Assembly: GCA_050084985.1 (NCBI GenBank)
Contig: JBITNC010000001.1
Span: 47,616,001-47,680,000, forward strand
Direction: 5' to 3'
DNA from: Nageia nagi
Lineage: Eukaryota; Pinophyta
DNA length: 64,000 nt
The translations under genes were made by a program, and so were the position numbers. This document shows, piece by piece, positions 45,540-56,300 of the stretch (position 1 is its first letter; every line of letters starts with the position of its first letter). Below the pieces are notes generated by a model. That model did not search any database. It saw only the letters and a list, made by a program, of their open reading frames with translations, and had not been told where the DNA came from.

Positions 45540-46091
45540 ACGGTGCTCTACTCCTTATCTCACTCTTTTTTATCTGAATGGATTGTTGACTCTGGTTGCA
45601 CTAATCACCTATGCTTTGAAAAAGAAAACTTTGAGAACTTTCACAAGTATAAAAAGGATGCAATTATGCTAGGTGATAATACTACCCTCGAATTCCAAGG
45701 AAATGGGAGTGTGCTACTTCACGAAAAGGTTCTTGAAAATATTCTCTATGTTTCTAAGTTAAAGATGAACCTTCTCTCCATAATCCAAGTTGCTAGAAAA
45801 GGATACTATTTTGAGTTTATCTTTTAATCTTGGTGCATTAAGAAAGGACTTACCATGTTGGTTAAAGGATCTGTGAAAGATAATCTCTACATTATGGATC
45901 AAGTTCCATCAAATATGTGTCTTGCTTCTAGTGTGTGTTCTAAAGGTAATCTTTGGTACCATCGTTTAGGGCACCTTAACCATAAGAGTATTCAAGTTAT
46001 GAAAGACCAAGAACTTGTGGAAGTTTTGCCTTCAATTTCTTCTTCTATTGGTCTATGTGAGAAGTGCATTCTTGATAAGATGCATAGATAA
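45540..46091 (+). pseudogene. Protease and pre-integrase region of Copia E
   Basis: The second half of the open frame ending at 45827 has WIVDSGCTNHLCFEKENF, with an intact DSG active site, then LEFQGNGSVLLHEKVLENI and LKMNLLSIIQVARKGY. Piece 45855-46091 adds LWYHRLGHLNHKSIQVMKD and CEKCILDK. This is the best-kept protease of the window. Confidence 0.87.
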
Positions 46092-46129
46092 AAGTTTGAA
46101 AAAGATAAGGCAACAAGAGCATCTTAACC

Positions 46130-46800
46130 CCTTCAACTTGTGCATTCAGATTTGATGGATCCATTTTAGACTAAGTTACTTGAAAGAGCATCTTACATCT
46201 TGATCTTCATTGATGACTTTAGTAGGATGATCTTTGGGTATCTACTTGAACACAAGGATTAAACCTTTGAGAGTTTTAAGATTTTTAAGACCTTTATTGA
46301 AAATCAAATTAATCTAAAACCAAGATATTGAGATCAAATAATGGGAGAGAATATAATAGTAACGAGTTCAATGACTATTATGCTAAGTATGGAGTTAAGA
46401 GGCAATTTTTGATTCCTTACATTTCTTAGCAGAATGATGTTGCTGAAAAGAAAAATAAAATAATTATGGAGATGGCTAGATGCAAGTTAGGTAATCTTCC
46501 TAAATTCTTATGGGGTGAAGTTGTGAGCACTACTATTTACACCTTCAATAGGTGTCCCATAAAAGTTGTTTAGAGTAAAACTCCTTTTGAGGTATGGTTA
46601 GAAAAAAAAACCTAACATTTCTCATTTTAGGGTGTTTGGTTGTGAAGCATTCTCTTACATTATTTTTAAGAAAAGAAAGAACTTGGATAAAAGAGCTAAA
46701 AAATGTATCTTTATAGGTTATAACAGTTAGCATAAAGGCTACATGCTCTACTCTTCAATTTATAAAGCAATCTTCATTTTAAAGGATGTAAAGTTCAATG
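46130..46800 (+). pseudogene. Integrase of Copia E
   Basis: Reads LIFIDDFSRMIFGYLLEHKD, then a single-base frame change near 46318 before the GREYNS-type text, so the central catalytic Asp is out of frame. Downstream KKCIFIGYNS-type text is interrupted by TAG stops. Confidence 0.82.
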
Positions 46801-46999
46801 AACTTCTTGAAGAATTTGCTTCTAATGAGGATGTTGATGATCCAAAGGACTTTTCAATTGCTCCTAACTGGTTGGATATTGATGTAGATAAGTTACCTCA
46901 AGAACAAAATTCTTCGACATAAAGGGTAATAAGGAGCATGACCTTAAACAAATATTTAATTGCCAAGATTGACAATAAGCATGAGCCTTCAACCTTCAA

Positions 47000-47790
47000 A
47001 GAAGCTTTTAAGCATGAGTGCTAGATGGAAGCCATGAAAGTGGAGTATGAGATGCTTATGAAAAATAAAACTTGGAACTTGGTTTTTTATCCCAATGAAA
47101 ATAATATGATTGGCAATAAGTGGACTATAAGGTCAAGTTCAATTCAATTGAAGATATTAAAAAATACAAGGCAAGGTTAGTAGCTTAAGGTTTTGCCCAA
47201 AAATATGGTGTAGATTATGAAAAAACCTTTGCTCCCATGGTAAAGATGCCTATTGTGAGAGTTATCCTTACTCTTTCTATAGCTCAAGGATGGAAATTTT
47301 TTCAACTTAACATTAAGAGTGCATTTCTCAATGGTGACTTAGATGTGGATATCTTCATGAATAAACCAGAAGTGTTTATTATGGAAGGTAAAGAGTCCTT
47401 TGTGTGCAACCTAAAGAAATCATTGTATGGACTTAAGCAAGCACCTCGAGCCTAGTACAGAAAGATTTCAGGGTACTTTGCAGATATTAGATTCTTCAAG
47501 TGTTTTTTTGAATTCGATCTATATGTGCTTAATCAAGGAAAAGACATGGTCTTGATTCTCCTTTATGTGGTGTGGATGATATTTTGATTACTAGGAATAA
47601 TGATGAAATCATTCAAGAGTGAATATCCAAACTTAAGGTAACATTTGAAATGATTGATCTTGGTCTCTTGCACTACTATCTTAGAATGCAAGTGTATCAA
47701 TACAAGGATTGTACTTACCTCAGTTAATCTAAGTATATATCAGACATCTTATAGAAGTTTGAAATGAAAGAGTGTAGATATGTTATGATT
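47000..47790 (+). pseudogene. Reverse transcriptase of Copia E
   Basis: The open piece 47237-47455 has FQLNIKSAFLNGDLDVDIFM and KKSLYGLKQAPRA. Near 47566 the sequence reads ctttatgtggtgtggatgat: a duplicated TGTGG (5 bases) shifts the frame exactly inside the YVDD box. A TAG stop interrupts just after QAPRA. Confidence 0.88.
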
Positions 47791-47982
47791 CCAATCTCTT
47801 CTAAAATCACTATTTCTCTAAACTCCAACTCTCACTTAGCTAATGCTATAGCTTACAAGTAATTAATTGGTAGTCTTTTGTATTTGACTATATCCAAGCT
47901 AAATATTACCTTTGCAATGAATCTGATGACATGATTCATGTAGAAACCATATGTTGAGCACCTTAATGTTGTTAAGCAAATC

Positions 47983-48534
47983 TTGAGGTATGTTGCAGGG
48001 ATTAAGGATCTTGCTCTCAAGTATTCCAAGCTACCCTTGTTTGTTTTATCTAGATTCTCATATTCTAACTACGGAGGAGATAGAGATGATAGGAAGTTAA
48101 CCTTTGCATATGTGTTTAGCATTGGTTCAAGTGCTATCTTTTGGGCTTCCAAGAAGCAGCCTACTATTTCTCTTTCCACCATAGAAGTTGAATACCATGC
48201 CATGTTTGTTGCAGCTCAAGAAGCCATTTGGCTAAGGTATCTTCTAAAAGAAATTGGGTATGAGCAAGGTGGCTCATCTTTGATTTATTTAGATAATCAA
48301 TTGATTATTTCTTTGGTTAAGAATCTTGTGTTCCCTTAGAGAATAAAACATATGGAAATCCATGCCTATTTTATCAGGAAAAAAGTTCTTGATGGCATCA
48401 TACACCTAGAGTATTGTCCATCCACCTTGAACTCTATTGATTTGTTCACCAAGCCCCTCTTGGAAGCTCAGTTCTATAATCTTAGGGATGTTATTGAATC
48501 GATGAAGTTGCCCTCAAGGGAGAGTGAAGTTTGA
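47983..48534 (+). pseudogene. RNase H of Copia E
   Basis: The open pieces 47983-48339 and 48352-48534 share one frame, separated by a single TAG. Text includes YGGDRDDRKLTFAYVFSIG, FWASKKQPTISLSTIEVEYH, SLIYLDNQLIISLVKN and LNSIDLFTKPLLEAQF. Pol ends at 48534. Confidence 0.88.
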
Positions 48535-48599
48535 ATTCTATGTTGAATTCATGTTTGTGATGACAAATTCACCCCTATGAGGACTTTATGTTGTATAGT

Positions 48600-48870
48600 A
48601 TTGATTTTGTTGTACACCTTCATGGTAAGTTCGCTCTGCATGAGGAACTTATACAAATTGGCCAATCTATCACTATTCAGTTATTCATGTGTGAGGAACT
48701 CTTATGTGTCTTTTGGTACTATTTAGTTATCCATATGTGAGGAACTCGTATGTGCATGCTCTATTTTTGATCAATCTAGCATTGTTCAGTTATCCATGTG
48801 TGAGAAACTCTTGTGTCTTTTGGCACTATTTAGTTATCCATATGTAAATAACTCGTATGTGCATGCTCTA
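48600..48870 (+). repeat. Tandem repeats in the 3' untranslated region of E
   Basis: Four or more degenerate units containing 'agttatccatgtgtgagga' and 'aactcttatgtg', spaced about 50-70 bases, with longer-range alternation. Related, less expanded units are in A2, B and D. Confidence 0.8.
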
Positions 48871-49325
48871 TTTTGTTATGATAATTAACATATGTTTGAT
48901 ATATAGTAGGTGACTATAAGTTTTTTATAATGGCATCTTTGTGATGAATTATTGCACCATTGATCAGTTCATGATGGCATTTATGTGATTCATCTATCCT
49001 TGTTGATATGAATATGATGCATGTAACTAATCTTGTTATTTGAGCTGCTTATGACTTGTAGGTTCCTTTGAGATTATAGGTTACTTACCTTAGGTATGCA
49101 AGCTTTTAGAGACTCTTCATGACTTTCAGTTGGATGACTACTTCATGTACATTGAAATTGATTATGATTAATGATTGTATTTAACAAAGTAGAGAGTCTC
49201 AAACTAGATCTTTCTTACTTCACAAATATGTAAAAAGTTCTCATCTCTATTGTATCTATTTGGAGGATAACTCTCTTACTTTCTCTTCTTCTTCTCTCTT
49301 ACTTTCTCTATCCCAATATTGCATT

Positions 49326-49334
49326 AAGGGAGAG
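49326..49334 (+). promoter_or_regulatory. Polypurine tract of E
   Basis: AAGGGAGAG immediately before the 3' LTR. Confidence 0.85.
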
Positions 49335-49814
49335 TGTTGGAATGCATTATTGTAAGGGTTTGTATTAAATCTTCTATGTAAGTTCACTAATAATTAAGGG
49401 TATCATTTGATACCTTAAGTATTTAAATGAATATGATAATGTAACTTGTACTACACTCCATATCATGAGCATGCCCCTTGGGTAAAAAGATGTGCATGTC
49501 ATGCTTTTGTACATTGGATAAAAGGGTGATCCAAAGAGAGATTTTGGCCTATAAATAGAAGGATCCCTCTTTGTGATTACACACCAATTGTAAAGTAAAG
49601 TTATGCTATAGGATAGAAGTGTAGGAGTTGAGATTAGGAGGATTGTAAGAGAGTTGTATTTGTGATTGAAGTAAAGATCTAGTTAGTGGATGTAATTCTA
49701 GTTGGAGGAACCACTTACATCTTGTGTTGTGAGATTACTTTGTTAGATGTAATTATGAGCTTTCATGTGATCTTTGTAGTTTAGGATTATTCTTGTTATA
49801 GTTCAATTATCTTA
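49335..49814 (+). repeat. 3' LTR of E
   Basis: Matches 41211-41705, with a short deletion near its start. Followed by GAAGG. Confidence 0.92.
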
Positions 49815-49819
49815 GAAGG
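49815..49819. repeat. Target-site duplication GAAGG of E, right copy
   Basis: Identical to 41206-41210. Confidence 0.9.
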
Positions 49820-50270
49820 AAATGAATCTTTACATATGTGTTTAACATTGGTTCAGATGCTATCTCTTGAGCTTACAAGAAGTAACCTACTATTTCTCTT
49901 TCTATCATAAAATTTGAATATCAAGCTATATCTATTGTAGCCTAGGAAGCTATTTGGCTTAGTCATCTTTTGAAAGAAATTAGGTATGGCCAAGCTGGCT
50001 CATCTTTGATTTCTTCAGATAATCAATCAATTATTTATTTGGTTAAGAATCATGTGTTCCATCAAAGAATAAAACATGTGAAAATCTAAGCCTATTTCAT
50101 TAGGTAAAAGGTTCTTGATGGCATTAGACACATGGAGTATTGTCCATCAACCTTGAACTCCATTGATTTATTCACCAAACCCCTTCCTAAAGCTTAGTTC
50201 AATAAGCTTAGAGATGCTATTAGGTTGGTGAAGTTGTCCTCAAGGGGAGTGAAATTTAAATTATTGTGTT
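49820..50270 (+). pseudogene. RNase H of Copia D, resumed after E
   Basis: Continues D's frame from 41210: text matching VFNIGSDAIS, QSIIYLVKNHVFHQRIKHVK and LNSIDLFTKPLPKA, with several TAG/TGA stops. The reading across the removed E plus one GAAGG is what shows D to be the host. Confidence 0.85.
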
Positions 50271-50995
50271 GAATTCATGTTTGTGATGAAAAATTCACCC
50301 CTAGGAGGATTTTGTGTTATATAGTGTTGATTTTGTTGTACACCTTCAAGGTAAGTTCGCTTTACATAAAGAACTTGTATAATTTTTTAAGCAAATGATT
50401 GGCCATCCTATCATTCTTTAGTTATCCATGTGTGAGGAAGTCGTATGTGTATTTTAGCACTATTTTGTTATCCATGTGTGAGGAACTCATATGTGCATTT
50501 TGTTATGCTCTATTTTGTAATGATAATCAACATATATTTTGTATATAGCAAGTGACTATAAGAATTGGCTTGGCATCTTCGTGATGACTTATAGAGCACC
50601 ATTGATCAATCTATGATGGCATTATTTGATTCATCTATCCTTGTTAATATGAATGTGTTACATCTAATTGATCTTGTTATTTAAGCTACTTATAACTTGC
50701 AAGTTTCTTTTGAGATGGTAGGTTACTTACTTCAGGTGTGTAGGCTCATGGACACTCATCATGAATTTCAGTTGGATGACTACTTTATGTACATTGAAAT
50801 TAGTTATGGTTAGTGATTGTATTGTAAACCATTTGTTAAAATGGTAAAGTAGTGAGTCTCAAACTAAGATCTTGCTTACTTCACAAAGATGTAAAAAGTT
50901 CTCATCTTCAGTTGTATCTGTATGGAGGAGAACTCTCTTACTCTCTCTTTCTTCTCTCTTCATCACTCTATCCTAATATTTCATTAAGGGGGGAG
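50271..50995 (+). other. 3' untranslated region and polypurine tract of D
   Basis: Family 3' blocks and short repeats ('atccatgtgtgaggaac'), ending in AAGGGGGGAG (50986-50995). Confidence 0.75.
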
Positions 50996-51496
50996 TGTTA
51001 GAATGTATAATGCATTATTGTAAGGTTTTGTAATGTTCCTCTTTGTAACTTCACTAATACTTAATGGTATCACTAGATACCTTAAGTATTTAAGTGAATA
51101 TGATAATGTAACTTATCCTACACTCCATCTCATGAGCATGCCCCTTGGGTAAAAGGGAGTACCATGTCATGCCTTTGTATAATGGTTAAAAGGGAGATAC
51201 AAAGGATGATTTTGTCCTATAAATACAAGGCCCTCTCTTTGTGATTACTCATGAATTTGTGAAGCAAATTTATGCTCTAGGATAGTGATTAGGAGATGAA
51301 GTTAGGAGGATTGTAAGAGAGTTGTCTTTGTGAATGAAGTAAGATCTTGTTAGTGGATGTACTTCTAGTTGGAGGAACTAATTTATATCTTGAGTCACCT
51401 TGTGAGATTGTCTATGCTTGAGTTTTTTATGTTAGAGTGAGCTTCCATTTGATCTTAGTAGTTTAGGATTGTATTTTTCGTAGTTCAATCCCTTCA
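50996..51496 (+). repeat. 3' LTR of D
   Basis: TGTTAGAATGTATAATG to CAATCCCTTCA, 501 bases, same family as the B and E LTRs. The next bases are CTAAC; no 5' partner is present in the window. Confidence 0.88.
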
Positions 51497-54439
51497 CTAA
51501 CCACATCTACTAATCATGTTTTTGCATAAATAAGAAAGCATATAAAACTAATAAAACTAATTTGAGTTGTGTGACAATCCTCATATCGATGGCATTTACA
51601 ACAAAATACTAAACTCCTACTACATGCTAAATATTGCCTTCTATCATAAGTAGTCAAAATCTTTCCTCCATGGATCCTATCGAAAATGAGATTTTAACAT
51701 ATCAAGTTTCTTGTAATGGTAGTCTTAGGTTTGTTCTGCTACGTTTTCCTCAACAATCCAAGGTTCTAATGATAACGTTGCTTAACTATCTCTTTTTCTA
51801 AAAAATGGTCACCTTTTGCATCATTAGACCTACAAGTAAAAATAACATAATATATTTATAAAATCAATGTTAACTATTCACTTTGGATCATATGGTGGTG
51901 GAAAACAGTAGTTTATGTGGTAGGAATGGAGGAAAATGAGCATATTTTGAGGTTAATTATTGAACTCATCATCCCCCTAACTGAAGATCTTGCACGTCCT
52001 CAAGAAGATTTGAATTCATACTCTATCTCAAAGATGTTCATTTGCATTTTGTATTTTCTCCTTAAATCATAAGATAGGGGAAAGGTCTTGTCATTTACTA
52101 AGTGGTAACCTCATTCTACCATCGTGTCCTACCAATCAATCTTCTTGTTTTTACTATCCATAGAAAACTATTCTTGAAATCCTAGGAAAGGAGTTTGAAT
52201 GGGTAATGGATGGAACCTCAACCCAATACAATCAACACCTTTTCCCAAAATAATTGATGCATAAATATCTTATCTATTTGTTATTTCCTTTAGTGCTAAC
52301 CGAGAATGAGGCTCTCTCTTCATGAGGTCAATTATTGAAATGACATCTATTGTAATAAAGAACAATATTATATAATCTTGTAAACTATGTAAACTTACAA
52401 TGATTAATAATAAATTGAGATAAGGAAATAACAATGATACCCTATATTATTTTATCATACCTTTATGAACCTATGAGAGATGAGATTGAAGAAATGTAAC
52501 TGTCACCTACATAGATAATTAGATCATATACACAAACATGGACTTGTCAAAGTAATAGGATTGAGAATGTGAGCCTTTAGTGGAATTATCAATTTGTTCA
52601 AGAAGCATTGATGTTGGTGAGCAATGCACCCTAGCATTAGCACTCAAGTTATAGCTAGCCCTCACAATTCAAATACAATAGTAACAATAACAAGCCTAGT
52701 CTAGAATATAATTGTAAATATGAAATGGTAGATAGCTTGTGTGATAACAAATCTCAAGTCTTAATAGGCAATGTCCGCAAGAGACACCTTACGAGTTTAA
52801 TGATTTACCAACTATTAAGGCTAAGATATGATGATTTCTTATGGATCATGCCTCCTCTTTTTATATGTGAAAGAATCACTAAAGGTCATATGTAGCTCGA
52901 CACTAATGCTAGGGTGATCTTGCATAAAGATGGAGAAATCCTTGTAAGAATATAACTTATGTCGACTTAGTTTGATAATAACAAAAGATACATTGTTAAC
53001 ATAGTGTGTATTATCCTTAGGGTCATGTGACAACTAGTTTGGGCCCAAAAGGAATACCAAATTAGGTATCAACAAGTGCCATTTTTATTTTCTATAGATT
53101 GTCCAATGTAAGAATGCAATTAAGATAAACCAACAAAAAAGGTAAATCTTGGAGATGAGGCCAAACAACCAAATTTTCTTATGTGGGAAGGGGTCTCAAT
53201 TATAGGGATTATGGAGAATTGTATGGTTTTTACTATATAAAACTCTACTTTATTTAATTTTCAAATTGGCCTATCCACCATGCCTTCTTTCATAAAATAG
53301 GGATGGATCTCAGTAAAGCATTGATATGTTCTATTAGTTCCTTTAGACTAGCTACTAATGACAACAATACCACTATTCTCTTCTCCCTTCCTAAGTCAAT
53401 ATAGGGTTGTTGAATATTTATGCTTGCAATATTATTAATGAATATTGCAATCTTTAGAGATGGTTAGCATAAAACCTTTCCCATTCAACATTGATTATAT
53501 GTGACAATTTCAACATGGTAAATTCCCATATGATGAGATAATATGTATTATGCAATATTGGTATATAAAAGAGAGGGATGCATGGCTTTATTTCAAACAA
53601 ATTCTTGGCATAACCTTAATTCTATAATTATATACCATCAATACAATTTCATTATTTGGCATATTTAGTCAAATTTTTAGCAAGGATCAAAGAGTATAGA
53701 AGAGTGAATTGATAGACCTATGCTTTATAACTAGTCCCATTCTAATTTTAATCCTCAAAAATCTTTTTTTAGCATTTTCATTACTAGTCTTTTTTTCTTT
53801 TTTATCGTACTCCCATCCAATTCAAAAATCTATGGGAGTCTAATTCCCCATGAACTTCTAGGTGTAGCTTTACCATGAATACCTCTTTTTAATTACACCC
53901 TTGTAATGAAACATATTTAACAAACTTTGAAACCTAGTTACTTGGCATATTTGAGAGAAATATTTAATTTTTTGGTGGGAGGTGTCTATTCAAAGAACTA
54001 CCATTTTTATATGATCATATGGTAATCAATTATCTAAATTTCAAACATAGTATAATCCAACCTTTAACTTGAGAGCATGCTAAGATATACCAATAACTAC
54101 AAAAATCCTTTTAAGTAATATATACACTTGTAATTAGCTCTTATTAGATATAACTTCAAAGTGTAGAATATAATGAATTTTGAGGATCTTAAGTTCAATC
54201 TCGATTGCACTAGTTATAGATTGGGAACAAAGTTATTAAGGATTTTTTTAAAGGATTTAGTCTCAAATTAACTCCACATAAATATATGTTCTAGTAGTGG
54301 ATAATATTTGGTTCATATAATAATATAAATTTTATCTAAGTTTATTGATAATTATAAATAAGTTTTTACAACATAGCCATTCATTAAAGATCATTAGGAT
54401 GCATTAGACATGTGCATGGGGATAGTTTCCATTAGGGTT
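51497..54439. other. Non-coding region, no gene recognised
   Basis: Only short chance frames. On the minus strand around 51960-52000 the text 'cttgaggacgtgcaagatc', followed by a GGGGGATGATGAG tract, resembles the end of a Gypsy pol plus a polypurine tract, but no domain supports it. Confidence 0.5.
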
Positions 54440-56300
54440 TCAATCTACTAAAAAGTATTTTGCCTTCTTTCCATTGAGGAATTGAAAAAGATTATTTTTA
54501 CCATGGTTAATGATAGGACACTAGCCATCGATTATTTTCCTTGTGAATTTTATACTACTTTATGGTCAATAATTAGACTTGATATTTTTCTATGTTTATA
54601 AGAAAACCATGAAAAAAGTATCATTAGGGAAATAATCAATACAATAAATATTAGATTTATCCCTAATATAAGTGACCCTCAATTAATCACTAGTTGGGAT
54701 CCTATTACATTATTTAATATTTCATATAAAATTATAGCAAAAGCATCATCTTTGATACTTAAATATTTATTGTTTATCATTATTCATCTAGAGCAAAATA
54801 ATTTTGTTTATGGGCATTATATTCTTAATAATATTCTTAATATTTGGGAAGTCATGGAATAGATGCATAAATCATATCAATCTACAATATTTATTAAGAT
54901 ATATTTTGATAAGGCATATGACATAATTGATTTGTATTTTATTTTGCAAATGCTTAAAACTATTTGTTCTGTTTCTAATTTTATCTCATCTATCAAGATG
55001 TACTTTGCATATGCCTCAACTTCCCTCAAATTAAATGAAAATCAATCTAATATATTTTTCATTCATCAATCTATTCACCAAGATTATTTCTTAACTCCAT
55101 ATTTGTATGTTCTAATTGTATAAGCCTTTGGTTATTTGCTACAAAGTGCCACTTTAATAAACTTGGTATAAGGGATTTTTCTTTTCAATTCTTCTCATCA
55201 ACTTATTAATATGCATTTTACTGATGAAAATTTTCTCTTTTATTAATGATGAAGGGGCATTTTCATAAGCTCTAGGTTGTTTGGATATCTTTTGCCTAAC
55301 TCTTGGTTTTAACATACAATAGAAAAAAAATTAATGCTTTTACCTAACACAATTTCAATATCCAAAATGGTTATAGCAATATTAATGAAAATGGATAAAA
55401 CCAAGTGACATATTTAATAAGCATCTCCTATTACTCTTTAGCAATATGTTATTGGAAATTTTATTTCTAAGATGAACTATTGGCTTACTAAGTCATTATC
55501 TTTAGCTAGTAAATTTCAAATTTGTTGCAAAGTTTATTACTCCTCTTCTTAGGTCCATTTTGTTACTTATTACTAGAAGCTAAACCACTTGTTGTAGGAC
55601 TTTCTTTGGGCTTCTTTCTCTAGATCTATCTTTTACTACTTTTCTTGGGATACTTGTTGTCTCCCAATTAAGTTTAGAGGCATGGGTTTTATTTTACATT
55701 ACATGTAAAAATAAAAATTAGAGGTTTACAAAGGGAGTAGGCATCAAAAGCCCTTCAACATCTTTAAATTTCCTTTACATGTAAAAATAAAAATTAGAGG
55801 TTTACAAAGGGAGTAGGCATCAAAAGCCCTTCAACATCTTTAAATTTCCTTTAAGCTCCCTCATAGAAAGCATACTTGAAGAGGTTTTGATTTTCAAATT
55901 ATATTAGTTACTCCTGAACACATTGCTATCAAGAGTATTTAGAAGGTTTGGGAGTTTATCAAACCTTGACTTTGTTTAGTAGGGTTTGAAATTTGATTTG
56001 GTTTATCTTGTAATTTTCAAAAGCTTTGGTTATCACCACTTTTTCAGGAAAATATTTTTGTTCTTGTCCTATGCCCAAGGTTTTGTTCTTTTCATTTTTC
56101 TACTAGAGAATTTCATGAGTCATAAATACTATCAATTGCCAAATTTGAGATTTACTTTAATGGATAAATCTTAAGCAAAAGTCTCAGCTAGTAAACAAAT
56201 TTGGTATATCTTTCAAGTGAATATTCTTTTTGAGATTTAAAAAAGTCAAAACCATGTCTTATTTGTAGATGGAGTGCAAACCATTATTTCACACATTCTA
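54440..56300 (+). pseudogene. LINE (non-LTR) reverse transcriptase remnant
   Basis: Plus strand. From about 54480 the text follows the usual plant L1-type order: FPCEFYTTLW, DPITLFNISYKIIAKA, LEQNNFVYGHYILNNIL, then the open piece 54863-55123 with FIKIYFDKAYDIIDLYFILQ and QDYFLTPYLYVLIV. The active-site region (FADD in active plant LINEs) reads FTDE near 55220. The C-terminal LSLASKFQICCKVYY and LWASFSRSI are at 55490-55630, and more C-terminal text runs to about 56280. No endonuclease domain, poly-A tail or target duplication was identified. Long dead. Confidence 0.82.
55701..55852 (+). repeat. Perfect 76-base tandem duplication in the LINE remnant
   Basis: 55701-55776 and 55777-55852 are identical, beginning ACATGTAAAAATAAAAATTA. 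The identity implies a much later event than the decay of the LINE. Confidence 0.95.

Larger units (their letters stand above)
41211..49814 (+). mobile_element. Complete Copia element E, nested in D
   Basis: LTRs 41211-41705 and 49335-49814 are flanked by GAAGG (41206-41210 and 49815-49819). It has a primer site, a 2.85-kb leader, gag at 44569, then protease, integrase, RT and RNase H to 48534, a repeat-rich 3' untranslated region and a purine tract. The insertion lies inside D's RNase H: D's coding text continues at 49820. E has fewer stops than D or B but has frameshifts in integrase and in the RT active site. Confidence 0.94.
36217..51496 (+). mobile_element. Copia element D, 5'-truncated, interrupted by Copia E
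   Basis: Leader (36217-37744), gag (37745), protease, integrase and reverse transcriptase run to 41210. RNase H resumes at 49820 after the E insertion. Then come the 3' untranslated region, a purine tract (50986-50995) and the 3' LTR (50996-51496). There is no 5' LTR or primer site: the leader begins directly after the cut LTR of the LARD-like element. It belongs to the same family as B, C and E. Many stops are present. Confidence 0.88.

Noticed and set aside
54863-55123. Novel 86-residue protein
   Set aside because: Its text aligns with the fingers/palm part of plant LINE reverse transcriptase, and flanking broken frames continue the same domain.
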